From Alphaproteobacteria bacterium (GTDB taxonomy: Bacteria; Pseudomonadota; Alphaproteobacteria; Micropepsales; Micropepsaceae), in NCBI GenBank assembly GCA_023259375.1, contig JAHFQC010000006.1, positions 49,625 to 113,624 of the forward strand: 64,000 nucleotides of DNA, given 5' to 3'. Numbering within the stretch: position 1 is the first letter of the stretch; the number at the start of each line of letters is the position of its first letter. The notes beneath the pieces are model-generated. The model worked only from the letters and a program-made list of their open reading frames with translations, was not told the origin of the DNA and did no database searches. Below are positions 1 through 9,300 of this stretch, piece after piece. Made by a program: the position numbers and the translations under genes.

Positions 1-1
1 A

Positions 2-91
2 ACCCGCGTCAATCATCAGGAGCAGTCGCTGCGCCGTCTGGCCGTAGGGCTGGCCGACATGATCGATCCCGTCCGCCCGGCTCGGGGGTAG
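2..91 (+). CDS. C-terminal tail of an upstream protein, possibly the XrtA-locus AAA ATPase
   Basis: An open frame enters from the left edge and stops at the TAG at 89-91, four bases before the next start codon, so it is the end of the preceding gene in the same operon. The 29 visible residues contain a heptad-like stretch (HQEQSLRRLAVGLADM) of the kind that often ends the PEP-CTERM-locus ATPase (TIGR03015 type), which commonly sits immediately upstream of the deacetylase in XrtA loci. The assignment rests on position and coiled-coil appearance only; no catalytic motif lies inside the window. Confidence 0.45.
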   Translation, partial: TRVNHQEQSLRRLAVGLADMIDPVRPARG

Positions 92-95
92 GCGC

Positions 96-1010
96 ATGGA
101 TTCGGGCCTCCTCGAACGCGCCGACCCAGATACCGTTATCGCAACCTGGCGGAACCGTCCGGCGGCGAACACGGGATCGTCGCTTAACGCGCTGACGGTC
201 GACGTCGAAGACTATTTCCAGGTCGAAGCGTTTTCCCGCGTGATCGATCCGGCGTCGTGGTCGTCGCGCGAGTGCCGCATCGAAGCCAACGTGCATCGCA
301 TCCTCGACCGATTTGCGGCGGTGGGCGCGCGCGGCACGTTTTTCACGCTCGCCTGGATTGCCGAACGCTATCCGCGATTGGTGCGCGACATCGTCAAGGC
401 GGGTCACGAGCTCGCCTCGCACGGCTCGGAGCATCGCCGCATCGATCGCCAATCGGCCGAGGCGTTCTATGGCGATGTGCAGCATGCCAAGCATGTACTG
501 GAGGACATTGCCGGGGTGGCGGTCAAAGGCTACCGCGCGCCGAGCTTTTCGCTCACCCGCACCAGCCTGTGGGCGCATGAGACCTTGGCGCGCGCGGGGT
601 ACAGCTACTCATCGAGCCTTTATCCCATCGCGCACGACACCTATGGCATTCCCGAAGCGCCGCGCTTCGCGTTTCACCCGCTGGACGGCAGTTTTCTCGA
701 ACTTCCAGTCAGCTCGATGCGTTGGCTGAACCGCAACTGGCCCTGCGGCGGCGGCGGCTATTTCCGCCTGTTGCCGTATGGCCTCAGCCATCGTGCGCTC
801 GATACGGTCAAGCGCCAGGACCGCCAGCCGCTGGTATTCTATTTCCATCCCTGGGAAATCGATCCCGGCCAGCCGCGCATTACCGGTGCGCCGCTCAAAT
901 CCCGCGTGCGCCACTACGTCAATCTCGGCGCCATGGAGGGAAAGCTCGTCCGCCTGCTGAAGGATTTCCGCTGGGGACGAATGGACGAGATTTTCCTGGG
1001 TGGGCCATGA
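96..1010 (+). CDS. XrtA-system polysaccharide deacetylase (CE4/NodB fold)
   Basis: This is a 304-residue carbohydrate esterase of the NodB type, predicted to N-deacetylate the exopolysaccharide made by the XrtA/PEP-CTERM locus. Motif 1 is LTVDVEDYF with the catalytic and metal Asp at residue 36. The metal-binding His pair is SHGSEH (His109 and His113). GYRAPSFS is the RxPxxS motif, and FYFHPWEID holds the late catalytic His. The subfamily TIGR03006 starts close to the DVEDYF motif, so the first ~30 residues may be an extension, but ATG 96 is the only ATG upstream. The gene follows its upstream neighbour by 4 bp and overlaps the next start by 4 bp (ATGA), consistent with translational coupling. 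Confidence 0.93.
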   Translation: MDSGLLERADPDTVIATWRNRPAANTGSSLNALTVDVEDYFQVEAFSRVIDPASWSSRECRIEANVHRILDRFAAVGARGTFFTLAWIAERYPRLVRDIVKAGHELASHGSEHRRIDRQSAEAFYGDVQHAKHVLEDIAGVAVKGYRAPSFSLTRTSLWAHETLARAGYSYSSSLYPIAHDTYGIPEAPRFAFHPLDGSFLELPVSSMRWLNRNWPCGGGGYFRLLPYGLSHRALDTVKRQDRQPLVFYFHPWEIDPGQPRITGAPLKSRVRHYVNLGAMEGKLVRLLKDFRWGRMDEIFLGGP

Positions 1011-2245
1011 ACGTCCTGTTCCTCTGCCACCGCATTCCGTTTCCGCCGGACAAAGGCGAAAAGATCCGCGCCTTCCACATCCTGAAACACCTCGCCGCGC
1101 GCCACACCGTGCATCTGGCGGCGTTTGTCGATGATCTCGCCGATCTCGCGCACGCCGACGCGTTGCGCAGCTATGTCCGGGGCGAGATGCTGCTGGTGCC
1201 GCTGTCGCGCACGGTCGCCCGGGCCCGCATGGCGATGGCGCTCGTGGCCGGCACGCCGCTCACCACCTCGTACTTCGCATCGACCAAGCTTGAGCACTGG
1301 ATCGACGACGTCGTGAAAACCGTCGATCGCGCCGTTCTCTTCAGTTCGGCGATGGCACCGTTTTTTCTCGACCGGGGCGATTTCGATCCGGCCAAGGTCG
1401 TGCTCGACATGGTCGATGTCGATTCCGACAAGTGGCGCCAGTATTCCGGCTCCGCCCGCGCGCCGATGAAATGGATTTACGCCCGCGAGGCGCGGACGTT
1501 GCTCGATCTGGAGCGCAGCGCTGCGGCCGCGTTCGGTGCCACGCTGCTGGTATCGCCGTACGAAGCGCAGACCTTTGCCGAACTGGCGCCGGAAGCGCAC
1601 GGCCGCATCCATAGCGTCGCCAACGGTGTCGATCTGACGTTGGCCCCTGCGTCCGCCAGTCCCTACGGGGACGACGAAATCCCGCTGGTGATGGTCGGTA
1701 CCATGGACTACTGGCCCAACGTCGAAGGCGCGATCTGGTTTGCGGAAGATATCCTTCCCCGGGTGCGCAAGGTTCTGCCGCGGGCACACTTCTATATTGT
1801 CGGCGCCAAACCCGCCCCAACACTGCAGAAGCCCCGCGAGGGCGTGACCGTCACCGGCCGGGTTGAAGACGTCCGTCCTTATATTGCGCATGCCGCCGCC
1901 GTGGTGGCGCCGCTGCGGCTGGCGCGCGGTGTGCAAAACAAGGTGCTCGAAGGGCTGGCGCAGCAGAAGCCGGTCGTTGCTACTGGCGCGGCCACGCGGG
2001 GCCTCGATATCGTGCCCGGCCGTGATCTCTGGGTCGCCGATCATCCGCAGGCGTTTGCCGAAGCAGTCATCGCGGCCGCGACCGGCCCTGATCGTGATCG
2101 CATCGCCGCCAACGGCCGCGCCTTGGTCGAACGAGAATACGATTGGGACGTCACGCTCGGCGCACTCGATCGCATTCTTAGCGTTCCTCCCAGCCTCAGC
2201 GAGGCCGTGGCTTGGAAGGGCGAACTGGTGGGGGAAGCGAAATGA
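1007..2245 (+). CDS. XrtA/PEP-CTERM-system glycosyltransferase (TIGR03087-like, GT4)
   Basis: The 412-residue product is a GT-B fold, family-4-type glycosyltransferase predicted to add a sugar during assembly of the locus-encoded exopolysaccharide. The N-terminus MNVLFLCHRIPFPPDKGEKI is typical of TIGR03087, including the GEKIR turn that replaces the glycine loop of other GT4 enzymes. The C-terminal donor-binding half contains NKVLEGLAQQKPVVATG, which is the E-x7-E-like nucleotide-sugar motif with a G-rich end. The start ATG overlaps the deacetylase stop (ATGA at 1007-1010), and its own stop overlaps the exosortase start in the same way. No signal peptide is visible, so it should act at the cytoplasmic face of the membrane. 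Confidence 0.92.
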   Translation: MNVLFLCHRIPFPPDKGEKIRAFHILKHLAARHTVHLAAFVDDLADLAHADALRSYVRGEMLLVPLSRTVARARMAMALVAGTPLTTSYFASTKLEHWIDDVVKTVDRAVLFSSAMAPFFLDRGDFDPAKVVLDMVDVDSDKWRQYSGSARAPMKWIYAREARTLLDLERSAAAAFGATLLVSPYEAQTFAELAPEAHGRIHSVANGVDLTLAPASASPYGDDEIPLVMVGTMDYWPNVEGAIWFAEDILPRVRKVLPRAHFYIVGAKPAPTLQKPREGVTVTGRVEDVRPYIAHAAAVVAPLRLARGVQNKVLEGLAQQKPVVATGAATRGLDIVPGRDLWVADHPQAFAEAVIAAATGPDRDRIAANGRALVEREYDWDVTLGALDRILSVPPSLSEAVAWKGELVGEAK

Positions 2246-3756
2246 GCAGTTTCGAAGATGCCAGCCGTCCGCAGACTCTCGGCGTGTCCGCCTGGACCGC
2301 CCATCTGGCGGCGCTCGCCGGACTGATCCTCGTGCTCGGGCTGCTGTATGCGCGCACGGTTGCCGCCGCCGTGACGGTGTGGTGGGTGTCGCCGACCTTC
2401 TCGCACTGCTTTCTCATCATTCCGGTGGTGGGCTATCTCATCTGGGGCAAACGCCAAGCGCTGGCGCAGTTGACCCCGGCCGCCTATCCACGCGCGTTGT
2501 GGCTGGCATTGCCGGTGATGGCGGCGGCACTCGTCGGCGCATTGGCGGCGATCAACGAACTCGAACAGCTCGCGCTGATCGCCTTCGTGCAGGTGCTGGC
2601 GCTGTCGCTGCTCGGGCCCAAAGTCTACCGCGTTGTTTTGTTTCCGGCGCTGTATCTGTTTTTCCTGGTGCCGATGGGCGAATACTTGATCGGGCCGCTG
2701 CAGCGCTTCACCACTTGGTTCATCGATCAGGGACTGACGCTGCTCGGCATCCTGCATTACACCGAAGGCAACCTCGTCGAACTGGCCAATGGCCGCTTCC
2801 AGGTTGCCGAGGCTTGCGCCGGCTTGCGCTTCCTGATCGCCACCATCGCGGTCGGGGCGCTGTTTGCCCATCTGACCTATCGCAAATGGAATAAGATCGC
2901 GCTGTTCATGGTCGCCTGCGTGATCGTGCCAATCATCGGTAACGGTTTCCGCGCCCTCGGCATCGTTCTGCTGGCGCATTTCTCCGATAACCGGATTGCG
3001 GTCGGCGCCGATCATCTCGTTTACGGCTGGGGCTTCTCAGTCGCGATCCTGGCTCTGCTGATGTTCGTCGGATCGAAATTCGCCGATGACTTCCCGCCGG
3101 AGCCCGCCGCCGTAACGCCGCCGCGTCCGCCCCGCCCGCATTTGTTGCCGCTGACGGTGCTGCTGTCGCTCGTCGCGGTATCCGCCGTTCCCGCGTTCGC
3201 CGCGTGGCACGCCAGCGGCAAGCCGGTCGATGCGAGCGTGTTCGCCGTTGTTCCGGAAATCCAGGATTTCTCGACGGAGTCCGTGTCGCACGACTGGGCG
3301 CCCGGTTTTCAGGCGCCGGACGCCAAACTCGAATTCGCCATGCGCAAGGACGGACCGGCCATCGACGTGTTCGTCGACTACTACAGCGGCGAAGGCCGCA
3401 ATTTGATTTCGTCCGCCAACAAGTTTTGGGACGAGGAAGTCTGGCATCCCATTGCGGAACGGCAGGCAAGCGCCAAGGTCGGCGCGGCTCCGGTGACGTT
3501 CCGTGAACTGCAGATAGGCTCGGCCGGGGTGACGCGCCTCGTTTGGTGGACTTATGTCAGCAACGGCGCCTTCACGCAGAGCGGTCTCGCGGTTAAGCTC
3601 GATCACGTGAAGTCGGCCTTCATCGGCGGCCGCGGTGCGGCGCTGCTGGCGCTGTCGACGCCGATCGACGGCGAAACCGAAACGGCCCGCGCGCGTTTGC
3701 GGGAAGCGGCGGCGGCGCTTCAGCCGGTCAAGGACCGCCTCGCCAGGATGGAGTAG
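2242..3756 (+). CDS. xrtA: Exosortase A fused to an EpsI-type domain
   Basis: This is a polytopic membrane cysteine transpeptidase that recognises C-terminal PEP-CTERM signals, cleaves them and hands the protein to an acceptor, probably linked to the exopolysaccharide. The protein has 504 residues. Several hydrophobic helices fill residues ~17-290. The three exosortase signature residues are visible: Cys192 in EACAGLRFL, Arg237 in NGFRALGI and His258 in ADHLVYGWG. Residues ~310-504 form a periplasmic EpsI-like (DUF3485) domain, with an Arg-Thr/Arg-rich strand pattern and a conserved WWTYV-type segment; many XrtA proteins carry EpsI as a fusion. The ATG at 2242 overlaps the upstream stop. It is the central enzyme of the locus; a candidate substrate lies at 42648-42782. 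Confidence 0.95.
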   Translation: MSSFEDASRPQTLGVSAWTAHLAALAGLILVLGLLYARTVAAAVTVWWVSPTFSHCFLIIPVVGYLIWGKRQALAQLTPAAYPRALWLALPVMAAALVGALAAINELEQLALIAFVQVLALSLLGPKVYRVVLFPALYLFFLVPMGEYLIGPLQRFTTWFIDQGLTLLGILHYTEGNLVELANGRFQVAEACAGLRFLIATIAVGALFAHLTYRKWNKIALFMVACVIVPIIGNGFRALGIVLLAHFSDNRIAVGADHLVYGWGFSVAILALLMFVGSKFADDFPPEPAAVTPPRPPRPHLLPLTVLLSLVAVSAVPAFAAWHASGKPVDASVFAVVPEIQDFSTESVSHDWAPGFQAPDAKLEFAMRKDGPAIDVFVDYYSGEGRNLISSANKFWDEEVWHPIAERQASAKVGAAPVTFRELQIGSAGVTRLVWWTYVSNGAFTQSGLAVKLDHVKSAFIGGRGAALLALSTPIDGETETARARLREAAAALQPVKDRLARME

Positions 3757-3759
3757 GGC

Positions 3760-5673
3760 ATGTGCGGCATCAGCGGATGGTTTGACATAGCGGGGCTCAA
3801 GTCCCCGGATCGGCTGATGGCCAAGGCGATGAACGACGCCATCGCCCATCGCGGACCGGACGGCGAGGGCTTCCATTTCGAGCCCGGTCTGGCGCTCGGC
3901 CATCGCCGGCTTGCGATCATCGACCTTGCCACCGGCGAGCAGCCGATGTTCACCGAAGGCGGCCGCATCGGCATCGTCTTCAACGGTGAGATTTTCAACT
4001 ACCGCGACCTCCGGCGCGTGCTCGAACGGCGCGGCCATTCCTTCCGCACCCGTTCCGACACCGAAGTGATCCTGCGCGGCTGGGTGGAGTGGGGCCCCGA
4101 TGTGGTCGATCATATCCACGGCCAGTTTGCCTTCGCTTTGTGGGACAAGAGCGAGCAGACCTTGTTCCTGGCGCGCGACCGTCTTGGCGAGAAGCCGCTC
4201 TATTATTCCATCCTGCCCGACCGCACCTTCCTGTTCGCGTCGGAACTGAAGGCATTGATGGTCGATCCCGCTCTGCCGCGCGCCATCGATCCGCTGGCGG
4301 TGGAAGACTTCTTCGCCTTCGGCTACGTCACCGATCCGCGCACCATCTATGCCGGCGTGAAGAAGCTCGGCGCCGGGCAGTGCATGCTGCTGCAGCGCGG
4401 CCAGTCGCCGCGCATCCGCACCTATTGGGAGCCACGTCCCGCCCACGTCAGCGAACACGATCTCGATCGCGCAGCTAACAGTCTGCGCGACCGGCTGTCC
4501 GGCGCGGTGCGCTCGCAGCTGATCGCCGATGTGCCGGTGGGTGCGTTCCTGTCCGGCGGTGTCGATTCCAGCGCCGTCACCGCGTTGATGGCCGGGGCCG
4601 TGCCGCAGGGACTGTCGTGTTTCACCATCGGCTTCGACGATCCCAAATTCGACGAACGCCGTTATGCCGAGGAAGTCGCCTCGCGCTACGACATCCGCCA
4701 TCACATCGAGGTGGTTTCGCCCGACGACATGGAAACCGTCGAAGCTTTGCCTGGCATGTTCGACGAGCCGTTCGGCGATTCCTCCGCGCTGCCGACCTAT
4801 CGTCTCGCCAAGCTGGCGCGCCGGCACGTCACCGTGGCGCTGTCGGGCGACGGCGGCGACGAGTTGTTCGCCGGCTATCGCCGCTATCTCTTCCACGGCC
4901 GCGAAGAGGCCTTGCGTGGTCTGCTGCCGGCGCCGGTGCGCCGCTCGGTGTTCGGAACGCTGGGGCGGATCTATCCGCAGCTCGACTGGGCGCCGCGCTT
5001 CATGCGCGCCCGTCAGACCTTCCGCGAACTGTCGGTATCGGCGGCGGAAGGCTATTTCCATAATGTGGCGGTCTTGTCCGACGAGCAGCGTGCCGCGCTG
5101 TTTTCGGCCGACTTGAAGCGCGCCACATCCGGTTATCGTCCGGCCGACCTGATCGCCGAGCACATGGCCAAGGCGCCTTCGAAAGATCCGGTCAGTGCCG
5201 CGCAATATGTCGACCTCAAGACCTGGCTGGTCGGCGATATCCTCACCAAAGTCGACCGCACCGCGATGGCGAACAGTCTGGAAGTGCGCGTGCCGATGCT
5301 CGATCCGACCTTTGTCGAGTGGGCGATGGGACTGCCGCGGCCGCTCAAGCTGTCGGGCGGCGAGGGCAAACTGGTGCTGAAGCGGGCCATCGAGCCGCTG
5401 GTGCCGAACGATTTGCTCTATCGCAAGAAGCAGGGCTTTTCGGTGCCGCTGGCGCGCTGGTTCCGAGGGAGCTTCGGCGATGCGTTCGCCGCCAAGCTGG
5501 GCAAGGGCACGCCGCTGGCCGAACACTTCGATATGACGACCGTCCGCAAGCTGGCCGACGCCCACCGCCAGGGCTGGTCCGACAACAGCCGGACGCTGTG
5601 GCTCTTATGGATGTTCAACGGTTTTCTGGAACGTCACGGCAGCAGTCTGCGGCTGCCCGAAACGGCGGCGTAG
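3760..5673 (+). CDS. XrtA/PEP-CTERM-system amidotransferase (asparagine-synthase-like)
   Basis: The 637-residue protein is a glutamine-dependent amidotransferase of the asparagine synthase B family, specifically the subfamily found in XrtA loci (TIGR03108). It starts MCGISGWFD, so Cys2 is the N-terminal nucleophile of the class II glutaminase domain (residues ~2-210). The ATP-pyrophosphatase domain follows, with the PP-loop SGGVDSS at residues 265-271 and a second SGDGGDELFAGY motif. The acceptor is unknown; a role in amidating a uronic acid in the exopolysaccharide is inference from the locus. The gene begins 3 bp after xrtA. No terminator is evident after it, and its last codons overlap an antisense Gly-rich ORF. 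Confidence 0.93.
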   Translation: MCGISGWFDIAGLKSPDRLMAKAMNDAIAHRGPDGEGFHFEPGLALGHRRLAIIDLATGEQPMFTEGGRIGIVFNGEIFNYRDLRRVLERRGHSFRTRSDTEVILRGWVEWGPDVVDHIHGQFAFALWDKSEQTLFLARDRLGEKPLYYSILPDRTFLFASELKALMVDPALPRAIDPLAVEDFFAFGYVTDPRTIYAGVKKLGAGQCMLLQRGQSPRIRTYWEPRPAHVSEHDLDRAANSLRDRLSGAVRSQLIADVPVGAFLSGGVDSSAVTALMAGAVPQGLSCFTIGFDDPKFDERRYAEEVASRYDIRHHIEVVSPDDMETVEALPGMFDEPFGDSSALPTYRLAKLARRHVTVALSGDGGDELFAGYRRYLFHGREEALRGLLPAPVRRSVFGTLGRIYPQLDWAPRFMRARQTFRELSVSAAEGYFHNVAVLSDEQRAALFSADLKRATSGYRPADLIAEHMAKAPSKDPVSAAQYVDLKTWLVGDILTKVDRTAMANSLEVRVPMLDPTFVEWAMGLPRPLKLSGGEGKLVLKRAIEPLVPNDLLYRKKQGFSVPLARWFRGSFGDAFAAKLGKGTPLAEHFDMTTVRKLADAHRQGWSDNSRTLWLLWMFNGFLERHGSSLRLPETAA

Positions 5674-5925
5674 GCTCCAGATGATGGCGGATACGAACAG
5701 CGCAGCCGTATCGCTCTCAGGGTTGTTGTGCGTGGCTGCGCCATTGGATCCGCCGCCCGATCCGCCGCTGGAGCCACCACCACCACTGGATCCGCCGCCC
5801 GATCCCCCACCGCCGCCGTTGGAGCCACCTCCGCCGGAACAGCCTCCGCCCGAACCGCCGGTCCCAGATCCACCGCCGCCGATGATCGCGATCGGCAAGA
5901 CAGTTTCTTGCCGGCGGTCCACCAA
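5605..5925 (-). CDS. Gly/Ser-rich small ORF with PExD-TM-RRR tail (possible exosortase-type substrate)
   Basis: A minus-strand frame runs from a TTG at 5925 to 5605 (106 aa), antisense to the end of the amidotransferase gene. About 50 residues are almost pure Gly/Ser (GGGS-like repeats). A short NPESD motif follows, then a hydrophobic stretch (ALFVSAIIWSL) and RRR, which is the three-part layout of C-terminal sorting signals and is loosely like the VPEID-CTERM type. Against it: no clear signal peptide, no ribosome-binding site at the TTG, an upstream stop at once, and ~15 residues after the Arg cluster. The same DNA reads as a Pro-rich frame on the plus strand. It may be a decayed gene. Confidence 0.25.
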   Translation of the reverse strand: MVDRRQETVLPIAIIGGGGSGTGGSGGGCSGGGGSNGGGGGSGGGSSGGGGSSGGSGGGSNGAATHNNPESDTAALFVSAIIWSLRRRFGQPQTAAVTFQKTVEHP

Positions 5926-6313
5926 GCGTCCGAGATAGCGTCACCGAGCGGTGTCCGGGCGGGCTGGGTCGACGCGCTGCACCTTCATTGCGCTGTGAAT
6001 GAGACCTGGATCAGAGCGGCAAGAACCGCCTGCCCCAACCAGCAAAGGGCAGCTAAGAGCGATTTGCGGCTTGGCACGCAATTTTTGAATGATATTTGAT
6101 CACGAGGCACAAGTTATATCCAAATATGATGTGGCATTTGTGTCATCCTTTCCAAGGCTTTTACGTCAACGGCACCCGTAAACGTTGAAGTTACCCTGCG
6201 GTTGGGGGATCTTTCGTGAGCGCCCGATACATTTGGATGTTTCCTTACAGCTGTTCGCATGCGGGGGGCGCTGCGCCCGTGTGGGCGACCGGATCTGTCG
6301 AGGGGGGGGGCTC
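5926..6313. other. Intergenic region upstream of the autotransporter gene
   Basis: No convincing gene is seen here. The stretch turns AT-rich around 6075-6135 and probably holds the promoter of the downstream surface protease. A perfect sigma-54 -24 half (TTGGCACG at 6071-6078) is present, but the expected -12 GC is TT, so a sigma-54 promoter is not called. The protease frame stays open back to 6185, so a longer N-terminus cannot be excluded, but the signal peptide argues for ATG 6314. Confidence 0.4.
6302..6310 (+). repeat. G9 homopolymer tract between RBS and start codon
   Basis: Nine consecutive G residues lie three bases upstream of the protease start codon at 6314 and also form its Shine-Dalgarno region. 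Slippage in such a tract would change RBS strength or spacing. If translation began at an upstream in-frame start, slippage would instead shift the reading frame. Confidence 0.8.
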
Positions 6314-9300
6314 ATGACAAGTTCACGTGTGCTGAAGTCGGTGTTGCGGACGAGTACGGCGGTGCTCGGTTTGGCGGCTGCGGCGGTATCGCCGTCGTAC
6401 GCGATTGTTGGCAACGATGCTTATTTGCCGGCCTCACTGGTCGATACCACCAATATCACCGGCGTCGGCCAAATGGTGATCGACCAGAAGAACGACTACA
6501 TCGGCCTCTGCACCGTGAGTTTGATCAACCCGCGTACTGTGATCTTCGCATCGCACTGCGTGAACGAGGGAGATACTGATTTCCGGCCTGCATCGGATTA
6601 CGGCGCCGCCAACGGCGGCTATCCCATCGCATTTTTCTTCAATGCCAATAACAACGTCCAGGGCAATTCCGCGATCGGTCATTGGTTGCGCGGTAGCAAC
6701 GGCGGCGCCAAATACCTGACCCGGACCGACGAATACGCGTACAATTCGAATTACGTAATCTACAACACCCTGAGTACCCAGCTCGGCATGGGCAACAACT
6801 TTCTGCAGGCCGACATCGCGATGGCCTCGCTCGACACGCCAGCGACCAACATTCCGACCTGGACGCTGCTGTTTTCGCCCATTACCGAACCGACGCATGC
6901 CACCATTGTCGGCTATGGCAACAACGGCATTGGTTCAGTCGGTGGGGCGGGCGGCATCGATTACCGCCGGCGTGTGGCCGAGAACACCATCAGCGTTCTC
7001 AGCTCTCTGGACGATCAAGATTCGTTCCTGTTTCCGAAATACAGCGGCGGGTTGCCGCAGAATCTCTATATGGCCGACTTCAACGATCCCAAATTCGGGA
7101 CCGCACAGGCCAACGAATACGACTTCAACATCTTCCACGATGCCGCGCTGCCGAAGGAAGGCATCACGGCGCCCGGCGATTCCGGCGGGCCGCTGATCAT
7201 CGATCAGCTTTTCTCGAAGCAAGTAATAGCCGCCGTATTGTCGGGCGGTGATCGCTTTTACACTGGCCAGCCGTCGTCAAGCTACGGCACGACGTCCTTC
7301 TATCAGCCGCTGTATCTGTTCTGGGACTGGATCGTTTCCAACAATCCCTACAAGTATGTCTCGGCCAAGACGGGCGACGGCAGCTGGACCGATCCCACTC
7401 ATTGGGTGATGAACCTCGATCCGAATTACGTCACCATCGATGCCAACGGAAATCTCGTGAACGCGCTGCCGACAGAGCCGGCGCAAGGCGTACCCGAGGT
7501 CGACCAGGTCAACTCGCCCAAGTTCGGCCAAGTCTGCTACTTCAATGACTGCTACGACATCGGCAAGGACCAGGCTGTCCATTATTCGAATGCCGCCAAT
7601 GGCGAAGTGTCCGGTCTGCCGGGCCTCGTAAAATTCACCCCGGATGAAACGGATACGTCGGCGAGCGATCCGATGATGTCGCTGGTTCAGCATTGGCTGG
7701 AATCGCAAGCGTCGAACCAACCCTCCGCCATCATGCACGGCGCCCCGGTGGACGGCGCTCCGGGATCGAGCAACTTCGTTCCCGACAACATCGACCCGGT
7801 GGAGAACGCCGTCCCGCGCTACTACGACGTGACGCTGTCGGCCGACGGCACCACCACGCTCAGCGGCGCACAGGTAGTGATTGACCGGTTGACGATCAAC
7901 GGCGCCAAGACCGGATTGAACATTGCCAGCAGCGGCGGCCTCGGTGTGAATATTGATGTCACGATGTATGCCGGTATCCTGAATGTCGACGGCGTCTTGG
8001 TCACCAACGGCGATTTGGCACTGATGGGCGGCCTTCTGACAGGTAGCGGCACCGTGTGGGCGCCTTACACGACGGCCGTGCTCGGCGGCATCGCGCCGGG
8101 TGGCGTGGGCAAGATCGGCACTCTGCGGATCAATGGCAACGTGATCCTGTCCAGTGGTTCGGGTTTCCTGGTCGATGTGGGCGCCAACGCGAGTGATCGC
8201 TTGGATGTTCGCGACGGAACGCTGTCGCTCGGCGGTACGCTGGTTGTGATGCCGACGGCCGGCTATACACCCAAGTGGCATGAGACCAAGATCATCGCCA
8301 GCGGCGACGCCATCACCGGCAAGTTCGACAACATTCCCGATACCATCGCCGGCGTGTTGTATCCGGTCGCCGGCAAAGTTGCGGCGGCCACCTATGACAC
8401 CGAAGTGGTGACCTTCGAAGCGGCGAAATTCCAAGCGGTGCTGAGCAACCCGACAGCCGATCAGGTCGCCATCGGCGGCGTTCTGGATACGGATCGTGCC
8501 GGGTCCTACGACAAGTTGGCGAGCATCTATAGCGCGGTCGATTCTCTGGCCGATGGCAGCCTGAGCGGCGCCCTCGACGCCCTGGTACCGAACGCGGCGC
8601 GCTCGGTTCCGCAGACCGCGCTGCTTCTGTCCGGCGCCCATGCCAATTTCCTCTGGCAGTATATGGGCGCGACGGATCCGTCGAGTGAGCCTCGTGTTGC
8701 CGTTCAGACCGGCACGCTGAAGCTGGCGCAGAACTCGCAGTCTGGTTCGTTCGAGATGCGCAATCTGCTGACCAGCCTCGGTTCGGCCGGTGATTGCTCC
8801 AGCGGGCGGATTGCCTGCGCGACGGATGCTACCTCCGGCGGTTCTTCGGATACCGGCGGAATGGCGCTGCCGAAGGGTGTCGGCGCCTTCCTGTCGGGCC
8901 AGAAGATCGACGGCAACATCAAGCTGGGCGGCGATGGCGGCAAGGCGGACGTCGATGGTTTCCTCATCGCGCTCGGCGCCGACGTGCCGGTCAGCTCCCG
9001 GACCCGTGTCGGTGTGTCGTTCGGCATCGGCGAGGCCGATACCAATCTGCGCGACCAGCCGGCCCATACCAAGCTGTCATCGCGGCAGTTCTTCGCCTAC
9101 AGCATGTACATGCATCCGGAGGGGTACTTCGCGAACGGCTTTGTCGGGATCGGCTGGCAGTCGTTCCACACTGTGCGTCAGGTGACACTGGGAACCACGC
9201 CGTCCGTGCTGGAAGGCCGGGCTGGTGGCTACTCGCCGTCGTTCGGCTTGCAGGTCGGTATGGCGTTCGCCGATGTGATCGGCGGCACTATCAAACCGGC

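Noticed and set aside
3037..5565. 842-codon minus-strand ORF opposite xrtA and the amidotransferase
   Set aside because: An antisense shadow of two genes with intact catalytic motifs.
5681..5938. Plus-strand Pro-rich ORF (85 aa) after the amidotransferase
   Set aside because: It is the complement of the Gly/Ser-rich frame, has no clear RBS, and its N-terminus is not a convincing signal peptide.
6071..6086. Sigma-54-like site TTGGCACGCAATTTTT upstream of the autotransporter gene
   Set aside because: The -24 half is perfect, but the -12 GC dinucleotide at the required spacing is TT, so it does not qualify.
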